From positions 1 through 34,056 of IMG/VR virus record IMGVR_UViG_3300036859_000326: a stretch of 34,056 nt of DNA, one strand, 5' to 3'. Below the pieces are notes generated by a model. That model was not told the origin of the DNA and ran no database searches. It saw only the letters and a list, made by a program, of their open reading frames with translations. Shown piece by piece: positions 15,158 through 22,179 of this stretch. Made by a program: the position numbers and the translations under genes. Within the stretch, counting starts at the first letter, position 1. Each line of letters starts with the position of its first letter. The stretch comes from a virus.

Positions 15158-15468
15158 TGACTACAAATACGCCACAATGCCGGTGTCTTGCGTGTGGTGA
15201 ATGCTTTGAGGCTTTGACCGGCATTGATCCCAATGACCGACCGTCAGAAGGCGATCTAATCGTCTGCATCCGATGCGGTGGCGTGATGGCAACTGCTCAC
15301 GATTTGACGGTCCGTGGTCTGAGCGGGGAGGAAATCGCTAAAATTCAGGACGATCCGCAACTGACACAGTACCTTGCGCAATGTGTGCGTGTCGTGCATT
15401 TTGTTCGCGCGGTCCACGAAAGGCGGAACTGAGGCTATTGCGGGTGCTTTCGGTGATAGTAGGGTAAT
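15124..15468 (+). repeat. Direct repeats flanking the second zinc-ribbon gene
   Basis: 15124-15158 and 15433-15468 match at about 80% over 36 bases, with an identical core GATAGTAGGGTAAT. The first copy encodes VLSAIVG-stop, the end of the membrane miniprotein. The second, read in the matching frame, gives VLSVIVG-stop. It is thus the remnant of a duplicated membrane gene, and the zinc-ribbon plus membrane unit was copied in tandem. Confidence 0.65.
15157..15432 (+). CDS. Zinc-ribbon protein, second paralog
   Basis: 91 residues, coupled to the membrane miniprotein by TAATG. Zinc ligands: CRCLACGECFEALTG and VCIRCGGVMATAHDLTV. The rest is an acidic helix (GLSGEEIAKIQDDPQLTQYL). This length and layout match a common small phage family of unknown function; I recall forms with ACG, then ICxxCG and an LT-containing helix. 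It is paralogous to 14611-14925, which has a different C-terminus. Confidence 0.75.
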   Translation: MTTNTPQCRCLACGECFEALTGIDPNDRPSEGDLIVCIRCGGVMATAHDLTVRGLSGEEIAKIQDDPQLTQYLAQCVRVVHFVRAVHERRN

Positions 15469-15470
15469 TC

Positions 15471-15593
15471 ATGAAGAAAGGAGGGACGAGGAGAATAGCC
15501 AGAGCAAATCGTCCCGAAGGCACGGCCGTTATGGAGTCTGCTGCATTGTGGCCGATGTGGTGGAGCGGCCGTGTCTGGGGATGCGAGGCGTGA
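15471..15593 (+). CDS. Doubtful small ORF
   Basis: 40 residues beginning MKKGGTRRIARANRPEGT, with TAGGG upstream of the ATG. The second half is tryptophan-rich (WPMWWSGRVWG). The overlapping frame (open from 15374) is also protein-like here (GSQTWTARMVTWPERG from 15581). Only one of the two can be the main product. It follows the degraded membrane-gene copy directly and may be part of that decay. Confidence 0.3.
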   Translation: MKKGGTRRIARANRPEGTAVMESAALWPMWWSGRVWGCEA

Positions 15594-15739
15594 GACTGCC
15601 GGGTGGCTCGCAGACTTGGACGGCGCGAATGGTAACATGGCCGGAACGGGGACCACAGACAGACGTTGAAACGGTGTGGGGCGCGACTCTGGCGCCGTGG
15701 CTGTCAAGACCGGGCCTACGTGAATTGGACGCGGGTAGA

Positions 15740-16036
15740 ATGGGTCTGGCGATGATTAAGCGGGAAGAACTTGCCAATCTGTCGAGCTGCATGAATCGAG
15801 CGCACGACGATGAGATGATGTTCGTCCTGCTAGGGCGCGATGTTGCCGCGCCCGCCGCAATCTGGGCGTGGATTGAGGAGCGCATAAGACTGGGCAAGAA
15901 TAAGCCCGATGATGAGCAGCTCAGGGAGGCCCGCCGCTGTATCACCGCCATGTTGGTTTACCAAGAACCGTCGAGTCCCGAGCCCACACCCGAGCAGATG
16001 ACGCCGGCCGCGCAGAAGGTAGAGGGCGAGCAATGA
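15740..16036 (+). CDS. Conserved small phage protein
   Basis: 98 residues from ATG 15740 (or 94 from 15752). The frame is open back to 15374, with possible starts at 15581 and 15629, so the N-terminus is uncertain. The core reads SSCMNRAHDDEMMFVLLGRD, then AAPAAIWAWIEERIRLG and EQLREARRCITAML. I recall this pattern (S...A..DE..FVL...D..A...I..W...R...G) from numerous phage proteins without known function. The end is Pro/Glu-rich. It overlaps the next gene by ATGA. Confidence 0.7.
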   Translation: MGLAMIKREELANLSSCMNRAHDDEMMFVLLGRDVAAPAAIWAWIEERIRLGKNKPDDEQLREARRCITAMLVYQEPSSPEPTPEQMTPAAQKVEGEQ

Positions 16037-16272
16037 TCCTCGAAAAAGAATGGCAGATTTTTCGCGATGCGGTGCTCCGGAACAATAGCATCTCTGAAAG
16101 CGCGATGGCGATCGCGCGGCTTACGTTTTATGCCGGGGCTTATGCGATGGCGGGCGCGTTCGGCCGGCCGGATACCGACGTTGCGGCGATTGTACGGGAA
16201 CTGGACGCTTTCAAGCAGGAATTGGAAGCTATCGAGGAACGCGAGAACTTGCGGAAGCTCACGAGGTATTGA
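16033..16272 (+). CDS. Hypothetical helical protein
   Basis: 79 residues. AGAGGGCGAG lies before the ATG, which overlaps the previous stop. Mostly helical: ISESAMAIARLTFYAGAYAM, then a glutamate-rich helix (ELDAFKQELEAIEERENL). It is followed directly by the next gene (TGA, then ATG at 16273). No family recognised; operon position suggests a role with its small neighbours. Confidence 0.6.
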   Translation: MILEKEWQIFRDAVLRNNSISESAMAIARLTFYAGAYAMAGAFGRPDTDVAAIVRELDAFKQELEAIEERENLRKLTRY

Positions 16273-16518
16273 ATGCTGAAGCCCTATCTCATCTGCCCCA
16301 AGTGTCAATCCGAAATGGCCAACATCACATCGTGGGATGATGCACGCGAGCGGTTTTACTGTTTCTGCGGACATGAGGAAACGGGCGATCCGGTGGACCC
16401 TGCCGACGTTCGGCGCTCTCAGGTGGAATGTGCGATCGAATGGCTGGAAGTGAATAAGGCGGACATCGAATACCTCATCGAACAGGAACGGCAACGCGCC
16501 GAACGTTCGAAGGGTTGA
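16273..16518 (+). CDS. Zinc-ribbon small protein
   Basis: 81 residues. An N-terminal ribbon CPKCQSEMANIT and, about 20 residues later, FYCFCGHEETG provide two cysteine pairs, a typical zinc knuckle pair. The C-terminal half is an acidic-basic helix (LEVNKADIEYLIEQERQRAE). Its ATG comes immediately after the previous stop. DNA or RNA binding is possible; function unknown. Confidence 0.65.
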   Translation: MLKPYLICPKCQSEMANITSWDDARERFYCFCGHEETGDPVDPADVRRSQVECAIEWLEVNKADIEYLIEQERQRAERSKG

Positions 16519-16523
16519 CCAAC

Positions 16524-16847
16524 ATGGATATCAAATTCGTCATCACTTTCACATGGAAGAACGAACAGGAAACCAAGGAAATCGAGGACGCCGTTCAACG
16601 GCTTGCTATTGGCTTCGGGGCTACGGAATGCCGGGTTACCAAGACATCGCCAAGCAGGTTAGATACCCCGGCACTGCCACCCTTGCCCACGCCACACGAA
16701 CAAGTTTTGGAGCAAGCGCTGGAATGGTGGGACCGGGAAGGGAACGAACCGTTTATCGGTGCGCCAGGATGGTTGTTTAAGGCAAGAACGTTGATCCCCA
16801 AGCAAGGTGAGGCAGTTGATTCTAAAGGAGTTCCAGAACCCAAGTAG
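16524..16847 (+). CDS. Hypothetical protein
   Basis: 107 residues from ATG 16524 (AAGGG nine bases upstream); TTG 16515 would overlap the previous stop. A strand-helix-strand start (IKFVITFTWKNEQETKEIED) is followed by a proline-rich linker (PALPPLPTPHEQ) and a tryptophan-containing helix (VLEQALEWWDREGNEPF). No family recognised. Last gene of the small-gene run after terL. Confidence 0.55.
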   Translation: MDIKFVITFTWKNEQETKEIEDAVQRLAIGFGATECRVTKTSPSRLDTPALPPLPTPHEQVLEQALEWWDREGNEPFIGAPGWLFKARTLIPKQGEAVDSKGVPEPK

Positions 16848-16878
16848 ACATAACGCCCGTTAGTGGAAGTCACTTTTC

Positions 16879-17013
16879 ATGATTCTAAAGACTTTAATCC
16901 GCAAAGCGGGCATACACCTAACGCAAGTGGCTGATTTTGCCGTGGGAAAGCTGGGATGGGCGGGATTCCGGATGGTTTCCCTACGATATGGCAAAGTTCT
17001 GTCATGCGTCTAA
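16879..17013 (+). CDS. Doubtful small basic ORF in the gap before the first cassette
   Basis: 44 residues (MILKTLIRKAGIHLTQVADF to LSCV), amphipathic and basic, without a good ribosome site. It is the only frame in the 16848-17067 gap that looks at all protein-like. The rest of that gap holds the inverted repeat at 17021 and the palindromes GTCCGGAC and CTCCGGAG near 17047-17066. Confidence 0.25.
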   Translation: MILKTLIRKAGIHLTQVADFAVGKLGWAGFRMVSLRYGKVLSCV

Positions 17014-17020
17014 GGAGGGA

Positions 17021-17045
17021 TGGTTGACCGTATCGCCGTCAACCA
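17021..17045. repeat. Inverted repeat with GGTTGAC arms
   Basis: TGGTTGAC (17021-17028) and GTCAACCA (17038-17045) form a perfect 8-bp inverted repeat around a 9-base loop. It shares GGTTGAC/GTCAACC with the promoter-operator at 14940. There is no T-run, so a terminator is unlikely; a protein-binding site or RNA hairpin fits better. Confidence 0.5.
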
Positions 17046-17067
17046 TGTCCGGACGCGACTCCGGAGG

Positions 17068-17103
17068 CGCTCTGCTTACGCGGAGTGCGCACGGCAGAGA
17101 TCA
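17068..17103 (-). repeat. Cassette 3' flank, copy 1 (hairpin at the stop codon)
   Basis: These 36 bases are identical to 22143-22179 except that T is replaced by AA in the centre. Both end exactly on the TGA of a leftward gene. CTCTGC (17070-17075) pairs with GCAGAG (17094-17099), with an inner CGC/GCG. There is no T-run on either strand. Matching position at two unrelated genes marks it as a cassette boundary. Confidence 0.8.
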
Positions 17104-17349
17104 GGGAATCTGTAATTTCTCTTTGATGCGGGCGACGTCCAGTGCGTACCCGACTAAAAGCTGTTCGATGTGATCGAGTTTGCTTTCGAGCCGCTCCATG
17201 CGGCGCTCCATGCTATCGAGGCGCTTACTCATGTCGCTGAATCGCTGGTTCATGTCGCCGAAGCGTTGGCTATTGACCAGTAGGGCGACGATGGCGACCA
17301 ATGTGCTGCCGCTGGCACTAATAATTGCGGCTGTAAGGTTGGAATCCAA
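17101..17349 (-). CDS. Cassette protein 1: membrane-anchored coiled coil
   Basis: 82 residues from a TTG start with AGGAG eight bases upstream. One N-terminal membrane span (AAIISASGSTLVAIVALLV) is followed by a heptad-rich coiled coil (MNQRFSDMSKRLDSMERRME, RLESKLDHIEQLLVG). Haemolysin XhlA-type or holin-partner proteins share this span-coil layout in reverse or similar order, but sequence support is absent. The gene sits in a cassette whose 5' hairpin, ribosome site, TTG start and 3' hairpin match those of the gene at 22177. Confidence 0.75.
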   Translation of the reverse strand: MDSNLTAAIISASGSTLVAIVALLVNSQRFGDMNQRFSDMSKRLDSMERRMERLESKLDHIEQLLVGYALDVARIKEKLQIP

Positions 17350-17355
17350 GGTGTT

Positions 17356-17379
17356 TTCTCCTGCCGGATAGCGTCCGGC
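17356..17379 (-). promoter_or_regulatory. Cassette 5' flank, copy 1: hairpin before the ribosome site
   Basis: On the minus strand the mRNA reads GCCGGA-CGCTA-TCCGGC, followed at once by AGGAGAA. The 6-bp stem abuts the ribosome site. The second copy at 22434 reads GCCGGT-CACTA-ACCGGC-AGGAGAA. The last pair of the stem changed from A-T to T-A on both sides, so pairing was kept. Confidence 0.75.
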
Positions 17380-17409
17380 TTAACTCCTTCATTTTACCAC
17401 GCTTATAAG
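17380..17409 (+). promoter_or_regulatory. Candidate promoter for the 17413 gene
   Basis: TTAACT near 17380 and TTATAA (17403-17408) are 17 bases apart. The ATG begins five bases after the -10 and no ribosome site is seen. It fits the near-leaderless pattern noted elsewhere in this genome. Confidence 0.45.
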
Positions 17410-17412
17410 TTT

Positions 17413-18060
17413 ATGCCGGAGAAAAGGCGCTTCACTGAAGTGTTTTCCCGCTTGCGGTTCTGGGAGAGCGAAGGGGAAGCCCTAGCCCCAGAACCCGCTG
17501 AGCAGACCGAGACTGACCCAGAGCGGCTGGCGCGTCTGGAGCAGCGCACCAGAGAGCCGCAACTTCAGGGCCGATCTGATCCGACCATAGAGCGGTTGGT
17601 GCTCACAGTAGAGCAATTGACTCGCGTCGTGGAGCGATTCAGCGGCGAACTGGCGAGCGCCTCGCTCCTTCGCCGCCCGGAGAGTGCCGGGCTGCCGGAG
17701 CTGCCGCCGATGGGTCGCGCCGCGCCGGGTATCGTCATCCCGCGAGCGCAACCGCCCACCGAACCGCGGGCCGTGACCACGGTCACGCTAGCCGAGATGA
17801 ACACGTTGTTCCTCGATGCGAACCAGGTCTACCGCCTGGTCGCGCCCACGTATGGCCGCTACTACTACTGGGTCGCGAATTTCGGGCCGGGCGCTTTGTC
17901 TCTGCGTACCGATGCCGATCCGTTCCCCGGCGATCCGGCATCGGAAACCTTGCCCGCCATGACGGCGGATAACCAGATTCCGGTTTGGCAGGGACTCCGC
18001 GGCCTCGGCGTCGTCACGCAGGCGGCGGGCTGGATCAGCGTCCGCAGGTGGGCTTGGTGA
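17413..18060 (+). CDS. Structural protein with coiled-coil base and beta head domain (putative)
   Basis: 215 residues. Residues 1-90 are charged and helical (FSRLRFWESEGEALAPEPAE, TIERLVLTVEQLTRVVERF). A proline-rich linker (ELPPMGRAAPGIVIPRAQPP) leads to a beta domain of about 95 residues (NQVYRLVAPTYGRYYYWVAN, FGPGALSLRTDADPFPGDP). The beta part resembles the small domains phages use for surface decoration or collar attachment. Its place between terminase and portal, next to a fibre-like gene, suggests a head or collar appendage. No family recognised. Confidence 0.65.
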   Translation: MPEKRRFTEVFSRLRFWESEGEALAPEPAEQTETDPERLARLEQRTREPQLQGRSDPTIERLVLTVEQLTRVVERFSGELASASLLRRPESAGLPELPPMGRAAPGIVIPRAQPPTEPRAVTTVTLAEMNTLFLDANQVYRLVAPTYGRYYYWVANFGPGALSLRTDADPFPGDPASETLPAMTADNQIPVWQGLRGLGVVTQAAGWISVRRWAW

Positions 18061-18073
18061 AAGGGGTGCAGTG

Positions 18074-19033
18074 ATGGGTGGCTTTTCTTCGATCGGCGGC
18101 GCGGTCACTGGCGGTGGCATTCCCGACGCGCCCGACGACGGCCTGCTCTATGGGCGGCGCAATGAAGCTTGGGAGCCAGCACCGGATTACGCCTATGTCG
18201 ACGCCGGCGACGCCAATCTACAGGGACAGATCAACCAGCTCGCGGCAGGCCTGATCTATTGCGGCGCTTATGATGTCGCCAACGATCAGGGGACCTTCAC
18301 TGCGGCGAGCGGCATTCCGAACGGACCATTGCCGCCGGCGAACCAATCGCCGCCGGTGACGCGCGGCGAATATGTGGTCTGCACCAGCGCAGGCATTGGA
18401 CGGGGCAATGCTCCAGCGGTTCCGATTGCAGTCGGCGATCAGTTGATTTCGGGCGGTCCAGGTAGCGGTCCGATCTGGCAGCTCCTGCCGGTCGGCGGCG
18501 CGGCCGCAACCGCCGATGCGGTGGCGTTGAATCCGCCGATTCCGCCCTGGACCAACGTGCAAGAGGCGATTGAGGGACTGAATACCAACACTGGGGGAGC
18601 GCTTCGTGTCGTCGTGGTCAATCCGAATGAAATCACGATCCCCGTGGGCAATCAGCTCCAGACCATTTATGCAGGCAACCCGATCACTATGGGACGCGGC
18701 GGCAATTCCTGGCTGGGGTTCCAGTTCTCCGGCAATTTCTATCAGACTGCTGCGGTCGGCTCGGCCTGGACGGTTAGCTGGCAGATTCAGGGTGGTCCCG
18801 TCACTCCCTACCGATGGATCCTGACCTACCATTACAAGGGAATCGATATCACTCTCGGCACCACCGGCTTCGATCTGAGTTTGATGCTGCCCGTCTCCGG
18901 GTCCAACCCCAGGGTAGAGATTCTGAGTGTGCCCAGGGCCGGGCCGCAAGCGCTGACCTACATTGGCGCGGGCGGGGGCCTGAGCGATGAGTACCGCATG
19001 AAACTGGCCCTGACTGACGCCGGACCGCGGTAG
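18074..19033 (+). CDS. Fibre-like structural protein
   Basis: 319 residues. ATG 18074 has AAGGGG seven bases upstream and is preferred to GTG 18071. The N-terminus is glycine-rich (GGFSSIGGAVTGGGIPDAPD) and contains DDGLLYGRRNEAWEPA, a motif of fibre linkers. The middle reads YVVCTSAGIGRGNAP and ISGGPGSGPIWQLLPVGG, then WTNVQEAIEGLNTN, also fibre-typical. The end is a beta-sandwich (TVSWQIQGGPVTPYRWILTY). It probably forms a head fibre, whisker or second receptor-binding protein. Its place before the portal, away from the tail fibres, is unusual. Confidence 0.7.
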   Translation: MGGFSSIGGAVTGGGIPDAPDDGLLYGRRNEAWEPAPDYAYVDAGDANLQGQINQLAAGLIYCGAYDVANDQGTFTAASGIPNGPLPPANQSPPVTRGEYVVCTSAGIGRGNAPAVPIAVGDQLISGGPGSGPIWQLLPVGGAAATADAVALNPPIPPWTNVQEAIEGLNTNTGGALRVVVVNPNEITIPVGNQLQTIYAGNPITMGRGGNSWLGFQFSGNFYQTAAVGSAWTVSWQIQGGPVTPYRWILTYHYKGIDITLGTTGFDLSLMLPVSGSNPRVEILSVPRAGPQALTYIGAGGGLSDEYRMKLALTDAGPR

Positions 19034-19053
19034 AGAGTGGAAGCGACCAAGAA

Positions 19054-20508
19054 ATGCCTGTTCTCGATCGCGTGCTAAATCGCTTCGGGCTCGCCCGGAT
19101 GAACGGCCACGGCCGCAAGCAGAACGCGCCCATCATCAACGACGAGCGCGGCAACCGGCCGTCCGTGCAGATTATCGGCGGATTCACTGGGACGGGCGGT
19201 AGTTGGGGGACCTGGAACACCTACGATTACGTGCCACAGGTCACCGCGGGTTACATTCGCAATCCCGATGTGTACGCTTGCGTATCGTTGATTGCGAGTG
19301 CGGGCAAGCAGGTCAAATGGTGGGACGGGGCAGGGAACTCGAAAGCACTCACACCGGCTGAGCTGCTGGCGAAAGCCATCGGCCGCGATCCCGACGAGCA
19401 CATGGCACCGAGCGTCCGCGACGACGCCAAACAACGCCGCCACTACCTGAAGGCCGTTCTGAATCCGCTGCCGTCGATTGCGCTGTTGCGGAAGGCGGGC
19501 GGAGCGGCATTCATCGAGTCCTGGTTGAGTTATATTCTGCTCGCCGGCAACGACTATATCGAGATCGAGCGCACCGCTCCGAGTGCGCCGCCGAACTCGA
19601 TCTATCTGTTGCGGCCGGATCGAGTGCAGGCCTGGTTATGGGAGATTCAGCGGCGGGGGATAGAGTCGGTCTTTGCCGTCGAAAATGAGCTGGTCGAGTA
19701 CTGGAAGGTGACGGCCTACGGCCAGGCGCGGACGGTTCCGCCGCGCGACATGGTGCATTCGAAGCTGTTCAATCCGCTGTCTGACATCTACGGCATGCCG
19801 CCCTTGCAGGCCGCGATGCTGCGCGTGCAGACGCTGAACGAAGGCGCCGAGCGCATGAAGCTCATGATGCAGCGCGGCTTTGCGCCAGGCTGGATCGAGG
19901 CGGCCAAGGATTCGATCTGGGACGATGTGCAAATCGCGCAGCTCAAAGAGCGCGTGCGCGCGAGCAAGGGGGCAGGCGAGGAATTGTTCCTCGAAAACGC
20001 CACGTGGCACCAGATGGGTTTTTCGCCAGCGGACAGCGAAGTCAGCAATCAGCAAATTCTCTCCAAGCGCGATATCGCCGCGGTGTTCCATGTGCCGCCC
20101 GAGCTGATCGGCGACACGGCGAGCAAGACCTACAGCAATTTTCAGGAAGCCAGGAGGGCGCTCTACACCGAAGCGGTGATTCCGCTGTTAACGCAGTTCC
20201 GCGACGACTGGAATCAGACCATCGGTAAGGAACTGGGCAGTCCGCTGGACTTCGACAAGGACACGTTCGACGCCATCAGCGCAGCGCGGGCCGAAGCTAC
20301 CGACCGCGTGAACAAGCTGTGGAGCAGCGGCGTGATCACCCACAACGAAGCCAGGGCCGATCTCGAATATGATTCGGTGGAGAAAGCTACGGGCGGCGAT
20401 GGCAACGTGTTCTACGCGCCGGCGAACTTCATGCCGCTGAGCGTGCCGCCTGATGAGGAGGGTAACGATGCTCCTGCAAAGCAACCTGCGAGTGAAGATC
20501 AGCAGTGA
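19054..20508 (+). CDS. Portal protein, HK97 type
   Basis: 484 residues, usual for the family. Diagnostic stretches include NPDVYACVSLIASAG, ESWLSYILLAGNDYIEIER, LLRPDRVQAW, IYGMPPLQAAML and QILSKRDIAAVFHVPPELIG, then TYSNFQEARRALYTEAVIPL. It forms the dodecameric ring at one head vertex through which terminase pumps DNA. The C-terminus is acidic and disordered (PDEEGNDAPAKQPASEDQQ). The gene overlaps the start of the next one by 41 bases. It heads the head-assembly block 19054-24803. Confidence 0.93.
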   Translation: MPVLDRVLNRFGLARMNGHGRKQNAPIINDERGNRPSVQIIGGFTGTGGSWGTWNTYDYVPQVTAGYIRNPDVYACVSLIASAGKQVKWWDGAGNSKALTPAELLAKAIGRDPDEHMAPSVRDDAKQRRHYLKAVLNPLPSIALLRKAGGAAFIESWLSYILLAGNDYIEIERTAPSAPPNSIYLLRPDRVQAWLWEIQRRGIESVFAVENELVEYWKVTAYGQARTVPPRDMVHSKLFNPLSDIYGMPPLQAAMLRVQTLNEGAERMKLMMQRGFAPGWIEAAKDSIWDDVQIAQLKERVRASKGAGEELFLENATWHQMGFSPADSEVSNQQILSKRDIAAVFHVPPELIGDTASKTYSNFQEARRALYTEAVIPLLTQFRDDWNQTIGKELGSPLDFDKDTFDAISAARAEATDRVNKLWSSGVITHNEARADLEYDSVEKATGGDGNVFYAPANFMPLSVPPDEEGNDAPAKQPASEDQQ

Positions 20509-20752
20509 TGGTATAGGCGAAGCCATCGGCCGAATCGAGGACATCCGCCCGCCTGCGGAAATGCCGTACCTTTCAGGCATCGAACATCCGAGGGCCGTGC
20601 TGGAGGAGTGGGGTGTCTCGCGCGTGGCAATGATCAGCTATTACGCCGCGCCGTCCTCACAGTTCGTTTTTATGGCGCTCGAAATCGGCGGCGAATGGTG
20701 GGATCTGAAGCGGCGGAAGCTGTCTTTAGAAGTCGTCGGGCGATTCGATTGA
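20468..20752 (+). CDS. Hypothetical protein overlapping the portal gene
   Basis: 94 residues from ATG 20468, with GAGGAGGG six bases upstream, inside the portal's disordered C-terminus. Sequence: LLQSNLRVKISSDGIGEAIG, then HPRAVLEEWGVSRVAMISYY and FMALEIGGEWWDLKRRKLSL. It looks like a small alpha/beta domain. The stop overlaps the next start (TTGA). No family recognised. Confidence 0.65.
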   Translation: MLLQSNLRVKISSDGIGEAIGRIEDIRPPAEMPYLSGIEHPRAVLEEWGVSRVAMISYYAAPSSQFVFMALEIGGEWWDLKRRKLSLEVVGRFD

Positions 20753-20940
20753 GGAACACTAAGGATCGATTCCGCGAGATCAAGCTGCGTTATGACGACC
20801 GGTGTGTGGACTGCGGGCGCGAAGTCTCGCGCGGCGACTGGGTGGTCTGGGATGAGATCGCCCGCAAGGTCTACTGCGCGAGATGCGGCGAGCACCTGCC
20901 TGTCCAGGGCGAGCTGCTGTTGAAACGAGAGCGCGAATGA
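20749..20940 (+). CDS. Zinc-ribbon small protein between portal and head morphogenesis genes
   Basis: 63 residues from TTG 20749, in a TTGA overlap. The ribbon is clear: CVDCGREVSRGDWVVW, then KVYCARCGEHL. The frame is open further upstream, but those codons are in the previous gene and look non-coding. The pattern (C..CG..I..G......, C..C) is a known small zinc finger type found in phages. The stop overlaps the next start by ATGA, so it is co-translated with the head morphogenesis gene. Confidence 0.65.
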   Translation: MRNTKDRFREIKLRYDDRCVDCGREVSRGDWVVWDEIARKVYCARCGEHLPVQGELLLKRERE

Positions 20941-21707
20941 TGGCGGGCGAGGCAGTCGATTCTAAAGCAACCGATCGCCGCTGGCGGACGTTCGACGTGT
21001 TCCTGGAAAGCGAATCGGCGGCGCAAGCGGGCATGGCGCAAAGGCTGCTGAAAGACGAGGCGCACCGCATCGCCGGCGCCTACGGACGGGCGGGCCGCAA
21101 CACAGCCTTGCAGCAGGTGCGCGAGCTGCCGTGGCACAACTACATTATGCAGCTCTGGAGCACGGCCGTGAAGATCGCAGGCGAGCTGACCGAGGAGGTG
21201 CTGGCGTCTAAGCGTAGCGATATCTTCTATCGCGCAGCGCGGCAGTGGCTCGACCGCAACGGGCGGGCACGTGCGGCGGGACTGGCGCGAACCAGCCGGC
21301 AGAACGCGCTCAAGGCGATCGCCGCTGCTACCGAGGCCAGCGCGAGCCTGGACACCGTTCAGGACGCCGTGCGGCAGGAGCTAGAGAAGATTGCAGTGTG
21401 GCGCTCGGAAACCATCGCCCGGACTGAGGTTCATTCTGCCGCGTACTATGGAGCGTTCATGGCGGCGCTAGCGAGCCACCAGCCACTACACAAAATCTGG
21501 ACGGCGCCGCGGCATCCCACGCGCACGTGCGACCAGCATCTAGAGCTGCACGGCGTGCGTGCCGAGATGCGTCACTACTTCGTCATTGGCGAGGATCGCC
21601 TGATGTACCCCGGCGACACCGAACTAGGGGCGGCGCCCGAGCAGACCATCAATTGCCGCTGTTCGATGGACCTGATCCAGTTGCAGCACGAACAGATCGA
21701 GGTGTGA
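20937..21707 (+). CDS. Head morphogenesis protein (Mu gpF / SPP1 gp7-like)
   Basis: 256 residues from the ATGA-overlap start at 20937. The C-terminal half carries the family hallmarks: ETIARTEVHSAAYYGAFMAA, IWTAPRHPTRTCDQHLELHG and the final NCRCSMDLIQL, with the conserved Cys-Arg-Cys. The N-terminal half is helical. Members act as minor head proteins during prohead assembly and DNA ejection. The position just after the portal agrees with that. Confidence 0.88.
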   Translation: MMAGEAVDSKATDRRWRTFDVFLESESAAQAGMAQRLLKDEAHRIAGAYGRAGRNTALQQVRELPWHNYIMQLWSTAVKIAGELTEEVLASKRSDIFYRAARQWLDRNGRARAAGLARTSRQNALKAIAAATEASASLDTVQDAVRQELEKIAVWRSETIARTEVHSAAYYGAFMAALASHQPLHKIWTAPRHPTRTCDQHLELHGVRAEMRHYFVIGEDRLMYPGDTELGAAPEQTINCRCSMDLIQLQHEQIEV

Positions 21708-21711
21708 GCTT

Positions 21712-22095
21712 ATGGCTAAAAAGGGTGAGGGTAAGCGGGTTACCGAATCGCTCAAGGTTACGCTGACTGCGGCGGAGATCCGGCAGCTCGGGACCGATCT
21801 GGCGGAAGCGGTCCGGCATCAGGTGGAGCTGGAAAACGCCAAGGCAGCGAGCGCGAGCACGTTTGCGGCACAGATCAAGACGAACGCCAACCTGTTGCGG
21901 GATTTGGCCACGCGGTACGCAGACGGATACGAAATCCGCGAGGTCGCGTGCTACGTGCTGTACGCCACGCCGAAAGCCGGCATGAAACGCATTATTCGAT
22001 CGGACACCGACGAGGTAGTGCGCGAGGAGCCGATGACCGCGGACGAACTTCAGACGGCCTTCGGATTTGAAGATCCGGGGCGGAAACCACAATGA
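21712..22095 (+). CDS. Conserved phage protein with coiled-coil core
   Basis: 127 residues. Order: basic start (AKKGEGKRVTESLKVTLTAA), a helix with LGTDLAEAVRHQVELENAKA, and a strand-rich end (YEIREVACYVLYATPKAG) with DTDEVVREEPMTADELQ. I recall proteins with this end (R.DTGEVV..R.M...E.Q) from many phages, usually without known function and often near recombination or replication genes. Here it lies between head genes. GAGGTGTGAGCTT precedes the ATG, giving a modest ribosome site. Confidence 0.7.
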   Translation: MAKKGEGKRVTESLKVTLTAAEIRQLGTDLAEAVRHQVELENAKAASASTFAAQIKTNANLLRDLATRYADGYEIREVACYVLYATPKAGMKRIIRSDTDEVVREEPMTADELQTAFGFEDPGRKPQ

Positions 22096-22103
22096 GGGGG
22101 GTA

Positions 22104-22126
22104 CGGGGATCTTACGTAATCCCCCG
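22104..22126 (+). terminator. Hairpin in the gap before the second cassette
   Basis: GGGGAT (22105-22110) pairs with ATCCCC (22119-22124) around eight bases. No T-run follows, so it is at best a weak terminator for the 21712 gene. The palindrome GGTTACTAACC follows at about 22129-22139. Confidence 0.3.
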
Positions 22127-22142
22127 GAGGTTACTAACCCCA

Positions 22143-22179
22143 CGCTCTGCTTACGCGGAGAAGCGCACGGCAGAGATCA
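22143..22179 (-). repeat. Cassette 3' flank, copy 2 (hairpin at the stop codon)
   Basis: This is the second copy of the element at 17068-17103; it differs only by AA for T in the centre. CTCTGC and GCAGAG again pair, and the element again ends on the TGA of a leftward gene (22177-22179). The bases left of it are unrelated to copy 1 apart from a nearby CCGGAGG. Confidence 0.8.

Noticed and set aside
17068-17103. Cassette 3' hairpin as an intrinsic terminator
   Set aside because: Neither strand has a T-run after the stem, so ordinary intrinsic termination is not supported.
18218-18949. 243-residue ORF on the minus strand
   Set aside because: Antisense to the fibre-like gene; no domain and no start signal.
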